A DNA stretch of 64,000 nt from Tubiluchus corallicola (GCA_030141605.1 JAQGDQ010000422.1:137862-201861), one strand, 5' to 3'. Positions 48,101 to 57,135 are shown, numbered from the stretch's first letter. Notes: generated from the sequence alone by a model not told the origin. A program made the numbers and translations.

Positions 48101-51100
48101 CAGAAGATCGTGTTATATCGTTCGAAATAGAATACTACTGTACACTGACAATAGCATTGTTGTTGTTGGCATCCTTCTGTCTCGGAAGACAATGGAGTGT
48201 GCGCCAAGAGACTCAGTTATTGATCACATTGATGGAGCTGCAGCGTCGACTGTGGCTGAACAATCCGATCCTCGAACCACTGCCTCTCCAGCGCTCACGC
48301 CTGGGCATGGTGTATGGAGATCCTGAGTTGCCCAGACAACAGGAACCCCCTCTCTTCCTCCCTGGTGTAGTCCAAAGGAAAGCCGAGCGATACGTTAGCA
48401 ATAGTATTACAATTGCTATTATTAACTCATATAGACTTGTCAGCTCTTGCTTTTTTGCGAAAAAGAATGAAATGTTACATAATTAGTTTATAAAGTTTAT
48501 TTCGTTCTTCATTTTCTGACCCTGTATTTACATTTAATAATCTTGTGTTTTTCTATTTCATTGTATACTATTTCATTTTAGTACTACATTTGTGTTTTAT
48601 ACTAGCTTTGTTACCGGAATAAAAATGTAAATTGAATTGAATAACTGTATATACTTATTACTGGAATCGGCACTTAGTCCCATGTGTAATTTCTGTTGCC
48701 CGCATTTTATCCGCAACAATATCATAACTCAATTATTTTATTACACCAGCAGGATGTCATAATGGTCTTTTTACTTCGTATACCACTGTACGTATATTTG
48801 TTTGAAATGAACGGCATATTTACTGCTTTTCCTTTACTGTCACATGCCCCCCCCCCATAAAAACATCAGTGGCTGTGTTACCCGCTGTCGGTTAAGCCAA
48901 GCAAGAATATCGTTATTTTCTCAGGCTTTTTGAATGGTGGGTAAATAATTCTTGTTGCTGTTTATCGAACTAGTTGAAAAATCGCATGTTGGTAATGATG
49001 ATACTTTTCTTTGGTTTACATTGTTGTATTCTTTGCCTTTTTGAATTGTGGGTAAAATAATGCTTGTTGCAGTTTATCTAACCAGTTGAAAAATCGCATA
49101 TTGCTAATGATGATACTTTCCTGTGGCTTACATTGTTATATTCTCTATCATTTTGAATTGTGGGTAAATAATGCTTGTTGCTGTTTATCGAACCAGTTGA
49201 AAGTCGCATATTGCCAATGAGGATACTTTTCTGTTGCTTAGTAGGTCGCAATTCACTTTGCTTGAGAAGTGCAAGTACATTTTTTAGTTTGCTGAACTTT
49301 TTTATTGTGAAATTGATCAGGAATTACCTTTTTCAGGCGTTGATATTGTTTTGGATCCATTGTCTGGCACAGATGCAGCCAAAGGGTTCAACCTTCTTAA
49401 ACCCATGGGAAAAATTGTGCATTTTGGTGAGTCATAAAGTTCATTTATCAGAAACTGCTTACCATTTAAATGCAATGAGTCATGTTGTGTAAGCTAACTG
49501 AAACACTGCAGCTTCATATTAACGTAAGTACTGTGCGACAGTAAAGATCTGTTCACATTTGAGGCAACGGTGAGCTACCGTCGACCATGATCCAAAAAAA
49601 ATCCTCAAGTGTACATAGCTACCTAGTAGGCCTAATATGTCTTAACATTACTAGGTAAAGTGTGCAATGCAGTATATTTTTCAATTATTCAATTAGTAAT
49701 TGCCACACCATTACCAATTCCAAGCAGATGTGAACTACACTCTACCTGCTTTTATTACTAAATATTATAATTATCGCTGTAATCGCTTATCATCTTATAC
49801 GTAATGTTGTCATAAATATAATTTTGGTGTGCAGGCAACTGGCAAGTGAACAAATATTTTTGCAATTCAGTTTTGATCGAATTATCTTGGCAGTAAACCA
49901 TTTCTCAACCGTTTCTGCAAATGACTTAATATTACATGATTACTGTTTTTCCAAATTGCTGGTTTGGGAAATTACTGTGTGCTGGTCGTAATGATTGAAC
50001 GCCTCTGCAGTTTCTAACGGCAAATTTATAGAAATAAACTCAAGTTAAGCTAGAGAAGAACTTGTTGATTAAACATGATGGATTAATTCTCTTATCCTAT
50101 AATAGTAAAAAAACCCTAGTCAGGATTTGAACCATAAGCTCATAGATTTATAATTTTCTCGTGAGAATTATACTGGTTTAACAATCTTTCTACTAGCCCT
50201 ACTGAGACCACTGTGTTCTGTTTACAAACAGCAAAGTCCATTTTCTGTGGGGAAAGCAAACAAACTTTTTTGTAAATATATTTTTGTGCTCACCGTAGAT
50301 CGACAAAGCGAAGCCTACAAGCAGGCTTTTTGCCCATAGTTGTCTCTCTTGTTAAACCTCTGTTAATTGTTTTATCACACGTTTTCTTTCTCGCGTTTTA
50401 TATTTTTGTTATCTCTCTAAAGTTGTCTCTCAGGTGGAAGTGCCGTCTAGCGGTAGTTGTCATGGTATGGTGAGAAAACAAGGTCGGTGGTGGTATGGCA
50501 ATGGGGCCAGATGTGTTGGTTTATGATTCTATGTTATTTGAGCCTATATTAGAGAACAATGTTCGCATCAGCATTTGTGTTTGAACAATTTCTTAAAGTA
50601 ACGGTAATAACCTGGTTTCTGCATTTCCAAGTACAAATCCAATATCCACCCCATAATGGATGTAACGATATTGACTGCTCTGTTGAGTTCGTCGAAGATG
50701 GTGCTACAAGGTTAAGAAGAAGAAGAAGAAGAAATCACCTACCACTGACGTATGGACAGGTTACCGTATCTATTTACGATAATCGGCACACGTAAAAAAC
50801 AGAACTGCTGAGTTCTTCCAAATAGCCTAGGGAAGAGCAATGTTCACAGCATTTGTTGACCAAAGCCACACTCAGCATCCAGAAGAACATTCTTGATTTG
50901 GAATACTGGCTAACAAGATCAGCAGCAATAAGCCTTTTCATAGTTTCGTTGTGCTCACTGGCAGTTACTGTAGGTCAAAAGTTAAGTGTACCATAGCAAC
51001 GCGTCTTAACTACAATCGTCACGTCACATGCGGGTAACGCAAAGCATCAGTTCAGTACCTTTAGTTGCTCTACGTGGACTTTACTTAATTATGCATTAGC

Positions 51101-54100
51101 CTGTGCGTAGAGTCATTTACTAGCAGAATCTTGCTTGGGAACAAGAAAAAATGAACTAGGCAATGTTCTAGCTAGCTGTTAAAACTGTTACTATTACAAT
51201 AGCACGGGTATGCTGGGCGTTGTCAAGTATACACAAATGTGGTGTCTAGTACACTTAACCTTTGACTTTTTAACGATCATCATCAATCGCTGGAACTATC
51301 AAAACGCTTATTCTTACCTTGCTTTTACTCTAATGATATAGCGTGCTTGGCAGAGATACTTTTTATGAAAGGCCCCGCAACCTCCTACGTGTGTGCAACC
51401 AATTAAAGGTGTGCGTGCGACCTGCAATAATTATTGATATGTATCTTTTGTTTATACTAGGCATGGCCAACATGATCCGGGGAGAAGTGAGAAGTATCTT
51501 CTCAGTAGCAAAGACGTGGTGGCAAATGAACAGCATATCACCCATGGAACTTATCAGCAAAAACAAAGCCATATGTGGTTTCCACTTGGGCCATCTCGTT
51601 GGTACGTAACAGCGCGTTCAGACTAGCAAGTTTTCCAGTGCATTAGTTTTTTCTCTGACAGCAAACTCACGAGTGTGAACTGCTTTTCGAGTTACTGTCG
51701 GCAACTTAGTGCAAATTCTCTGATAGATGCTACGAGTTACTGTCTAGTAACATAAAAGTTCTTAACAATGTGATCTCCAAAAACTATCTCCAAATGCCTC
51801 AAAAATGTGAGAAATGTACCGGAAAGGAACTCCAAGAATTGTTGTACAACTTGCATAACTTTTACGGCTTTTTAATGCCTAAAATCAAGAAATTTATACT
51901 CTGTCGTCATCATTTCCCGATTTTTGTTTCTGAAAAAAGCCTCATAAAACGTCTGAAATACAGGAAATGCTTCGATTCTCATACTTCCCAGATTTCCTAG
52001 CTGGTTCTTGGCTCCTGGTTTCAGTTTGTGGCAAAGTGGCAACCCTAAGTCAGTCAACTAAGTATGTAGTATGATATTTATTGACCAAGTGGTATGACCG
52101 TTTGCCATGATATTTGAACTTATCTACAAGAGATAAGTTGCCAAATCTTAAAGCACGAGCAAAATAGAGTGATAGAATGATAGAATGATCGAATAAAAAA
52201 GGAAAATGCCTTTTACGAGATCTTACAAATTCCTCTTGCAACAGGAGGTTAAATTGGTCAGCGGCAGTGACATCTTCCGGCTTCACTTTGCAGGGAAACA
52301 GAATTTATGTCTCATTTCTATTCATGCTTTTGTATTCTATTCAGTAATAAAATGAGCACAGCATGGAACAGGCTTCCGAATATTGACTGCAATGCAAACC
52401 TTAATATTGTAATTGGGCGCATCGACCGAAACTCAATGCGATTTTATTTCACTATTTATCCATTTATAAATTGTCCAGTGACCGTCTGTTATTGACAAGT
52501 TTATTTGTGAGCAGATGGGAATGCACTTATCAAATTCCCGGACTCTCTTTCACAGGGGAAGTCGATTTGATCAGCAACGTGATGCTGGAGCTGTTGGAAC
52601 TTTATAAGGAAGGAAAAATTAAGCCGAAGATCGACTCTGTCTGGCCGTTTGAGCAAGTGGGTATATTGTACGACACAATTAGTTTACATAGGTGGAATTG
52701 CTGTATTGATCGTTTACTTACACACCAGTTCATGAGCAGCGCAAGTGACGTTATTGACACACTTCATGATATCTATATTAATTTTCTTTCTTCAACCTGA
52801 CAAAAATGCTGCTTCCCTCTTGTCTGAGTTAATATGGTGAATGTTAGTGTACAAAAAGCTTTTATCATAGTTATTGTAGTAGTAAAGTCACAATGGTATA
52901 CTTTATGAAAAATAGTAAGATAAACGTGCTAAATTCAGTTTGACTGCAGTAATTTCTTATTCATGCAGACGTGAATTACGCATACATGAATCATGCATAC
53001 ATTTACAATTACTACTACTATTGTACTATCGTTCGTTTTTAATTGATTTTCTTTCCTGCAACATCACTGATTATTTTTAATCTTGTTGAACTTATCTATT
53101 TGTAAGTGCAGGCGACTAAATGACCCTTCGGTCCTTCCCTGCCCTTCTCCATGACTGCAGTTATCTAACATTTAATTAACACTTACTGTAAACGATTTTG
53201 AAGAAAATAAATATTCTATGTTATATGTTCATACATTTTAGGAGTAATTGCCTTCAACATTTCTTAAATTATACACTATTTAGGTTCTCTTAGTATACTT
53301 GACCTTACAATTATATAGATTCCATGACTTGGGCCCCAAAAGTTTCACCATTTTTGATAGTTCATATGTGTCACACGAAAGGTCAAAGTCTATTGGTTTC
53401 AAACTCGTGGTATGCAGACGTGGTTTAACATTTTTGCTACAAAACTTAGATTTTATTCTGAAATATTGATAACATGTTTGTTGCATATGAAATTCGTGAT
53501 TTCTTCACAGATTAAATACTTCTGTTGTTGCATCTTTTATTATTTTCCGCATAAAGTAATTACTGTGCAGATCTTATTGAGGCATCACTGATTACTGTCA
53601 GGTAGATGTTGTAGTTTTACAGCAGACAGATTTTGCAGTGTTCTGACTTTGTGCAAATTGTCTTTGCACATCATTTATCATTTACAACTAAAACATTGTT
53701 TATGGTAGTGAGTAAGTGAGTGTGTGAATGAGTGAGTGAGTGAGTCGGTCAGACAGTCAGTCAGTGAGTGAACTGAGAAAATATTTATTAAAATGACATG
53801 TTTACAGCCATCGTACATTACGATCATTTTTACGCTTCTATGCATGACAAAATCTTTAATCATAAATCCAGCCATTTAGGCTGACAAGTCACTGCCTACT
53901 AAAGCCAAAAGATTGCCTTAGTTTGTACACATAACAAAATTCATAACTGTCATATGATCCTACGTATAATACACGATTACTGAACAGTTCTAGAAAAAGT
54001 TACACAAAACTGACAGTTATTGCTTATAAATTTATTTATGCTTCTTCCGGTATAAATTTTGTATAAAGCTTCTAGTGAAAATATCAACAGTCCTTTTTCA

Positions 54101-56175
54101 GGATTCACCCGGGGTATGAAAGTTTGCTGTGTTACAGCATTCTTTAAATAAATCCCTTCTTTGTGCATTCTAAATTGAGCAGTCAAGAAGGAAATGTATC
54201 TCGTTTTCTGTCTAACCATTACTATCGTATTAGAAATCAATCAGGCTTCTTTTCAATGCAGTTTGCAAAACAGAAATGGTATAAAAATTTATATAATCAG
54301 GAAATAACAGCAATTATCAGCTTGTATCATCTGAGACATAGACCCACGGAGAAAAACACGTTAATTTATTTCCTTGTGTTAGTTGGTCGACAATGCCAAC
54401 AACAACAATGATGACGACAACAACAACAACAATAGCTACAACTACAGTGATAATGACGACACCAACAACGACAATGACAACATTGACAACGACGAGATAC
54501 AAGTGACAAGTTACAAGTGATGCAGATACAGATACATATACAAGTGACGACGACGACACCAATGACAGTAACAACAACAGTGAATAGCCACCACTGCCAC
54601 CGTCTGGACAATGCTTAAGGATTACGTATTAAGTCTCGTGTATTTAATGTTTAAGTGTAAAAATGTTCATTTTCTGCAGTAGCCGCAAGCTACCTGTCTA
54701 TGTTTGCCATAAATGCGCACAGAGTAGCAAAGCAAAGCATTTCTCATTATTCTTTACCAGTCCCTTGTAATTCTAATCGCTTTCAGCATCTTACAAAAGA
54801 ACAGCAAGAGCTTTTTAGTCGACCGTTTTCAGGTAAATACAAAGTGAAGCACTAAAACCTCTTAGCCTCCTTTCCAGAGCAAATTACACGACAATAATCT
54901 TGAGATTGAAACATAATCTGCCTTTCTTATTATTTGGTGCAGTAATTGCCGGAAATCCGATATATTATTTCATCCAATTGCACTGATCTTGTATAAACAA
55001 GCAAGTGTGTAGAACAAATGTAAAGCCAGGCGATATCAGATAAATAACCAGCCCAAGAGCTATAATGTTTTAATAACTAGCCTTAATATTATTTTAATAT
55101 GAATGTTTTATAAATTCAAAATAAAACTGCTTATACAAAAAGAAATGTATTATTGCTATGTAGCAAGATATTTTTTGTCTTTAGTATACAATATCCCTGT
55201 GCCACAAGTCACAGTTTATATTAAATGGGACTTTTTTATACCTGTCTTTATGTTGCGAGCAGATGGAACTAAAGGCGTAGATATCATAAGATTTCCAAAT
55301 GTTAACAGCAACCTATCTATTAACAGAAGTAGTTTGTACTTTCGACAAACTACAGTTTAGTTTTCTCAATGTACTCAAATCATAAAGATTGTCAAGACAT
55401 TGTCAAGGAAGCAGGGCCTATTTCAGGGGGGGGGAGTGGGGACACTTCCCTGGGGCCTCACTCTCTAGGGGGGCCTCGCGCCAAGGTAACATTTTTTGGT
55501 TTACACGAATATACTGCCTCCTCTCTCCCTCTCCTTCTCTCTTGCCGCACGCGCGCCATTTGCCAGCATTGACAAGTATTAAGAACTGGTCTTGAGAATA
55601 AAGCAGTTTTTCTTTCAATTGTTCTTTCCTTTAACAACTGTATAACTCCATATTTTCTCTTCGAAAATGCTTCTCCGGCGTTCTAGAAGTTCAAAAATTT
55701 TCTGGGCGCCAACCATTGTGTCACCGAAACCCCGAGACCCGGGCCTCGCTTAGGCTCAAATAGGCCCTGCAAGGAAGCTATCCCGTATTCCCAAATTTCA
55801 GATTTCACAGTTTTCCTTAGTATTTGAACTCTTGGCTTCTCCGAGAACACTGAAAGTTCACTTACAAGCGTTAGTTAATAATTCTCAAACTTTTGTCTCT
55901 CCTTGCATGCCTTGATATCCTAACGACATGACTTGACGAAAATCATTGTTACGGAATGAAATACAAATTTAGAAAACTCATTCGATGTGAAACGTGTCAT
56001 GACTGGTTACATGTTGCAATGTTTGCAGGTGGGACGAGCCATGGCACAGATGCACGACAGAAAGAACATTGGGAAGTGCATTCTGTCACCGGAGCAACCT
56101 GCTGATGCGGATGTACCGGCTGCAACCAATTCCATCTTGGAAGCGCAGGGCAGCATGGAGTCTGCTGATAGCTAA
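14803..56175 (+). CDS. VAT1: VAT1, synaptic vesicle membrane protein VAT-1 homologue (complete, 7 exons)
   Basis: Medium-chain dehydrogenase/reductase family protein of the zeta-crystallin/quinone oxidoreductase group. Vertebrate VAT1 is a cytosolic, vesicle- and mitochondria-associated NADPH-binding protein linked to membrane trafficking. Exons are 14803-15120, 19087-19294, 21017-21187, 49337-49426, 51461-51601, 52556-52656 and 56029-56175. All junctions are GT-AG and in frame, giving 391 residues, close to vertebrate VAT1. Landmarks in order: SIVLTGTGGYDRLKV, CGLNFAELGVRQGLYDR, YVTAYLMLFDFGNL, the nucleotide-binding AAGGVGWAATQLC, VTVFGTASGFKHKA, HAIDYHTTDYVEEI, LDPLSGTDAAKGFNLLKPMG, AKTWWQM, CGFHLGHL, IDSVWPFEQ. 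The start is the ATG at 14803; an in-frame GTG at 14779 is an unlikely start. Intron 3 is 28.1 kb and full of repeats. Catalytic activity is inferred from family only. Confidence 0.96.
15440..15590 (-). mobile_element. LINE 3' end
   Basis: On the minus strand GGTGGTTGACCTGGTGACCC, CTTGGTCTTTTCGCCACC, and then an A/T-rich tail with AATAAATT. It shares the layout 'short hairpin with TGACC...GGTC, then AATAAA' with four other sites in the window. Confidence 0.55.
16080..16210 (-). mobile_element. LINE 3' end
   Basis: Minus strand: GGTGGTAGACTCAATGACC, TTTCGGTCTTTTTGCCACCC, AATAAATT, ending in a short ATTCTGT repeat. Same layout as 15440-15590. Confidence 0.55.
17715..17850 (+). mobile_element. 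LINE 3' end
   Basis: GGGCGGGGGACTAGATGACT, then a C/T block and GGAGAAAATAAATGTTCAATG. It closely matches the layout and words of 53095-53215 (GCGACTAAATGACCC...GAAGAAAATAAATATTC). Confidence 0.55.
19087..19294 (+). CDS. VAT1: VAT1 exon 2
   Basis: Acceptor ctgttcacaag, donor GCAG|gtttgt. It encodes VGDRVICLKDFGLWTELA, then MPEGMTFEEGAAIPVNYVTA and YLMLFDFGNL...VLIHMAA. It ends one base into the Gly codon of the nucleotide-binding GGVG motif. Confidence 0.95.
19360..19890 (+). repeat. TCAGGGAAAA-type repeat with a 90-bp tandem pair
   Basis: Words GTCAGGGAAAATCCTTG, GTCAGGGAAAATGATT and GTCAGGGAAAATGCATGG flank two 90-bp units, 19651-19740 and 19741-19830 (TGCCRACACATTATATATC...). As 90 is a multiple of three, a 150-codon frame stays open; it is not a gene. 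Confidence 0.7.
20520..20640 (+). mobile_element. LINE 3' end with ACTAT tail
   Basis: GTTGTTGATCTGCCCTATTGG, then CAAAAAATCAATAAATT and a short (ACTAT)n tail. Typical of a non-LTR 3' terminus. Confidence 0.5.
21017..21187 (+). CDS. VAT1: VAT1 exon 3 (NADPH-binding motif)
   Basis: Acceptor tcattttcag, donor AAAG|gtatga. It encodes GGVGWAATQLCKTVPDVTVF, then GTASGFKHKAMQENGVHHAI and DYHTTDYVEEILKISPKG. GGVG is the glycine-rich dinucleotide-binding turn. Confidence 0.96.
23000..23420. repeat. possible dispersed repeat of unknown type
   Basis: The block with TTTTGAACTGGTGGGCCAAT, CGAAATCCGAGACGGTCGGG and GGTGACTTGACATGGAATGAC is GC-richer and more patterned than its surroundings and reads like a repeat consensus. 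No second copy is in this window. Confidence 0.3.
25226..25302. repeat. short tandem array, ~28-bp unit, 3 copies
   Basis: Three near-copies of TTCAATNGATTCTCTAATTC in a row. Confidence 0.8.
26720..27010 (-). repeat. R2-family dispersed repeat, inverted copy
   Basis: Contains CCATTTACTGCTAAAATGGC and CCTAGGAGTTTAAATTTACA, the reverse complement of the R2 core, with TTTCATACAGCATTACTGCT after it. Confidence 0.55.
27700..27778 (+). mobile_element. LINE 3' end with hairpin and (ATC)n tail
   Basis: TTTTTGCCTGCAAAAAAGGC forms a stem-loop followed by TAATAAACATTTATCATCATC. This is a common 3' end for L2/CR1-type LINEs. Confidence 0.55.
28059..28300. mobile_element. MITE with GGCGTGTTCACACTAG ends
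   Basis: 242 bp. The left end GGCGTGTTCACACTAG and the right end CTAGTCTGAACTCGCC are inverted repeats with two mismatches. GTTCACACTAG also recurs inside. No transposase. A partial reverse copy lies at 51611-51751. Confidence 0.65.
30915..31447 (-). mobile_element. 5S-rRNA-headed SINE (SINE3 type)
   Basis: Reading the minus strand from 31447, the first ~120 bases are 5S-like: CTCGTCTGATCACTGAAGT, TTAAGCAACGTAGAGCCTGG, TTAGTACTTGGATGGGTGA, CCGCCTAAGAATACC, GGTGCTGTAGGCTT. These cover the A-box, intermediate element and C-box of the 5S promoter. A ~410-bp body follows and the element ends with CCAACAACAACAACAA. The 5S part is too diverged to be an rRNA gene. Confidence 0.85.
32070..32450. mobile_element. 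TTCGAA-rich MITE-like element, copy 2 (inverted)
   Basis: Reverse-complement relative of 2300-2675: GAAATTCGATTCGAACCTA near 32116, a shared middle with GATTTCTGTGCACAATTTT, and TAGAATTCGTTTTCTGGTAG with GAATGCTCATCCCTA at the right end. Confidence 0.65.
33705..34140 (-). repeat. R2-family dispersed repeat, inverted copy
   Basis: TTTTTAAAGGGGAAGAAAGG at the left end and GTTAAAATGGCTGAGC, GGGAGTTTTAATTTTCAAG near the right match the reverse complement of 43486-43960. Confidence 0.6.
34625..34884 (+). pseudogene. non-LTR retrotransposon ORF2 C-terminus
   Basis: Open frame to TAA at 34882-34884 with TNTHYGTNSVIKQAILLWNS, LPLQVKQIKSLSAFKAKLKS and LILNRYE. The RTxYGxxSxxxxxxxLWNSLPxxVxxxxSxxxFKxxLKxxL pattern is the standard end of LINE reverse-transcriptase proteins. 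Upstream domains are absent, so it is 5'-truncated. An AT-rich 3' UTR follows to about 35160. Confidence 0.8.
35095..35160. repeat. AT microsatellite, probable tail of the preceding LINE
   Basis: GCAAATAAAGATTATCATAT is followed by (AT)n, where a LINE tail is expected. Confidence 0.6.
35405..36062 (+). repeat. R1 repeat, left arm of a nested inverted pair
   Basis: Reverse complement of 41291-41830 over most of its length. Shared words include CACAAACTAACACNTCTGAA, TGAGAGGTACARCACCTGTT, CGTCTAACTAGCGAA, AGTAGTGGCGCGAACG and CCGGTTTTGCTTTAA. No coding signal. Confidence 0.75.
36755..37110 (+). repeat. R2-family dispersed repeat, inside the left arm
   Basis: TAAAGTCCCGCAATGACCGC, GGAGCCATTTTAACGGTAAA and GAAACAAGTTTATG match the R2 core. 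Confidence 0.65.
38115..38534. repeat. 57/27-bp minisatellite with higher-order structure
   Basis: Five 57-bp units (38115-38399) each join a 27-mer (TGTACATTGGGATTGTTTTG...) to a 30-mer (TGTACGTTGGG...GGACAGCTGC). From 38400 about five plain 27-mers follow. All unit lengths are multiples of three, so five frames stay open; the resulting 139-182 residue proteins are artefacts unless expressed. Confidence 0.95.
38689..39043. mobile_element. MITE with TAAGCCTTTTCACAG ends, copy 1
   Basis: About 355 bp bounded by TAAGCCTTTTCACAGTTCC and its near reverse complement GAAACTGTGAAAAGGCTTA. No transposase. Its reverse copy is at 50929-51310. Confidence 0.75.
39990..40105 (-). mobile_element. LINE 3' end
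   Basis: Minus strand: GGGCAGCTGACTAGATGACC, AATTGGTCTTTCGCTGCCC, then AGATAAATAAAAAG and a (TTA)n tail. Belongs with the other GATGACC...GGTC 3' ends. Confidence 0.6.
40805..41165 (-). repeat. R2-family dispersed repeat, inside the right arm
   Basis: AGTTTCAATCGACTTGCCGT, CAAAATGGCTACG and GAGGGAGTTTAGATTTTCG are reverse-complement R2 words. Confidence 0.6.
41291..41830 (-). repeat. R1 repeat, right arm of a nested inverted pair
   Basis: Inverted copy of 35405-36062. Both copies are moderately diverged from each other, so the pair is not recent. Confidence 0.75.
42135..42285 (-). repeat. tRNA-derived SINE copy
   Basis: Minus strand: GGGATAAATAGCCGAGTGG (A-box like tRNA GCCGAGTGG) and, ~95 bases on, AGGGTCAATACTCCC in the place of a B-box. 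Direct repeat of 42365-42515. Confidence 0.6.
42365..42515 (-). repeat. tRNA-derived SINE copy, tandem with the previous
   Basis: Minus strand: GGGATGAATAGCCGAATGG and TGGGTTCAATACTCTC (B-box). The spacing is longer than in a tRNA gene and no anticodon arm is formed, so this is a SINE, not a tRNA. Confidence 0.6.
43280..43432. repeat. AT-rich simple repeat
   Basis: Runs of TATATA, GTATGTATATATA and GTGTGTGTGTATATATA. Confidence 0.85.
43486..43960 (+). repeat. R2-family dispersed repeat, longest copy
   Basis: Holds GTAAACTCCTAGCAATGATC, GCGCAACCATTTTAGACGG and CATGTAAGCGAAATGCCAAG, collinear with 11022-11480. Confidence 0.65.
44560..44645 (+). repeat. tRNA-derived SINE head
   Basis: TGTAATAGGTAACGCGCC (A-box place) and GTGAGTTCGATACCACGG (B-box) with near-tRNA spacing; the stems do not pair as in a functional tRNA. 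It directly precedes the 358-bp duplication. Confidence 0.55.
44654..45369. repeat. perfect 358-bp tandem duplication
   Basis: 44654-45011 and 45012-45369 appear identical base for base by eye. Each unit includes a 13-bp inverted repeat, AGGTGTTTACTGT and ACAGTAAACACCT, about 90 bases apart. No coding signal. Confidence 0.95.
45684..46066. repeat. three-unit tandem repeat, 123-131 bp
   Basis: Units start at 45684, 45807 and 45938 with ATTGATTTTTTTRTATTTAT and share TTAGTGCCAAACTCATACAG. The unit-length difference comes from an inner TATTCA slippage tract. Confidence 0.92.
47470..47655. repeat. three-unit tandem repeat, ~60 bp
   Basis: Units share TACRTATNTACATGTAGYGT, AAACG, ACAARTGGA and ATTAAAG. 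Confidence 0.85.
48158..48396 (-). mobile_element. SINE3 body copy lacking the 5S head
   Basis: Closely matches 30915-31155 (GGCATCCTTCTGTCTCGGAA, GACAACAGGAACCCCCTCTC) and stops at AGCGATACGTT, where the full copy continues toward its 5S head: a 5'-truncated insertion. Confidence 0.85.
48927..49245. repeat. three-unit tandem repeat, 111-112 bp
   Basis: Units start at 48927, 49038 and about 49150 with TTTTTGAATTGTGGGTAAA; TTGCTGTTTATCGAAC and AATCGCATATTG recur. The array ends 92 bases before VAT1 exon 4. Confidence 0.9.
49337..49426 (+). CDS. VAT1: VAT1 exon 4
   Basis: Acceptor cctttttcag, donor TTTG|gtgagt. It encodes GVDIVLDPLSGTDAAKGFNL and LKPMGKIVHFG. Its phase matches exon 3 across the 28-kb intron. 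Confidence 0.95.
49427..51460 (+). other. VAT1 intron 4
   Basis: Contains a LINE-like end with (AAG)n near 50640-50740 (ATGGATGTAACGATATTGAC, GATGGTGCTACAAGGTTAAG) and the MITE at 50929-51310. 49427-50640 shows nothing recognised. Confidence 0.5.
50929..51310. mobile_element. MITE with TAAGCCTTTTCATAG ends, copy 2 (inverted)
   Basis: Reverse complement relative of 38689-39043. Ends TAAGCCTTTTCATAGTTTCG and GGAACTATCAAAACGCTTA. Shared interior includes AGTACCTTTAGTTGCTCTAC and AGCAGAATCTTGCTTGGGAA. Confidence 0.75.
51461..51601 (+). CDS. VAT1: VAT1 exon 5
   Basis: Acceptor gtttatactag, donor GTTG|gtacgt. It encodes MANMIRGEVRSIFSVAKTWW, QMNSISPMELISKNKAICGF and HLGHLVG, with the VAT1-type AKTWW and CGFHLG motifs. 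Confidence 0.95.
51611..51751. mobile_element. partial copy of the GTTCACACTAG MITE (inverted)
   Basis: GCGCGTTCAGACTAGCAAG at one end, GAGTGTGAACTGC and CGAGTTACTGTC inside, matching 28059-28300 in reverse. It starts about ten bases after the donor of VAT1 exon 5. Confidence 0.55.
52556..52656 (+). CDS. VAT1: VAT1 exon 6
   Basis: Acceptor ctctttcacag, donor CAA|gtgggt. It encodes GEVDLISNVMLELLELYKEG and KIKPKIDSVWPFEQ, matching the IKPxIDSVWPFEK segment of the family. Confidence 0.95.
53095..53215 (+). mobile_element. LINE 3' end
   Basis: GCGACTAAATGACCCTTCGG, TCCTTCCCTGCCCTTCTCC, and GAAGAAAATAAATATTC. Best-preserved example of the GATGACC...GGTC 3' end family here. Confidence 0.6.
53705..53775. 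repeat. (GTGA)n imperfect microsatellite
   Basis: GTGAGTGAGTGAGT with GTCAGTCAGT variants. Confidence 0.9.
54385..54585. repeat. imperfect ACA/GAC trinucleotide tract
   Basis: About 200 bp dominated by AACAACAAC, ATGACGACA and GATACA words; gives open frames on the minus strand with biased Val/Cys content. Confidence 0.85.
55412..55769. mobile_element. hAT-type MITE with intact target duplication
   Basis: 358 bp. Perfect 12-bp inverted ends CAGGGCCTATTT and AAATAGGCCCTG, flanked on both sides by the 8-bp duplication CAAGGAAG (55404-55411 and 55770-55777). CAGGG-type termini with 8-bp duplications are the hAT superfamily mark. No transposase; the interior has a G-run and a CT-rich tract. Confidence 0.9.
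56029..56175 (+). CDS. VAT1: VAT1 exon 7 (terminal), stop TAA at 56173-56175
   Basis: Acceptor aatgtttgcag. It encodes VGRAMAQMHDRKNIGKCIL, the conserved family C-terminus, followed by a ~28-residue acidic/Ala-rich tail (SPEQPADADVPAATN...) that looks lineage-specific. Confidence 0.94.
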   Translation: MGRAMAQMHDRKNIGKCILSPEQPADADVPAATNSILEAQGSMESADS

Positions 56176-56208
56176 TGGCATTCCTATGTTCGCTTGTTTT
56201 CATCTGAG

Positions 56209-57135
<927 letters not shown>

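Larger units (their letters stand above)
21188..49336 (+). other. VAT1 intron 3 (28.1 kb), repeat-rich
   Basis: No exon of any other gene was recognised on either strand. Stretches without anything I can name: 21188-22990, 23450-25200, 25310-26700, 28310-30900, 32460-33700, 39060-39990, 46070-47440 and 48400-48920. The rest is occupied by the repeats listed separately. Confidence 0.65.
52657..56028 (+). other. VAT1 intron 6
   Basis: Contains a LINE 3' end, a GTGA-type simple repeat, an ACA/GAC simple repeat and a hAT MITE. Nothing recognised at 53220-53700 and 54620-55400. Confidence 0.6.
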
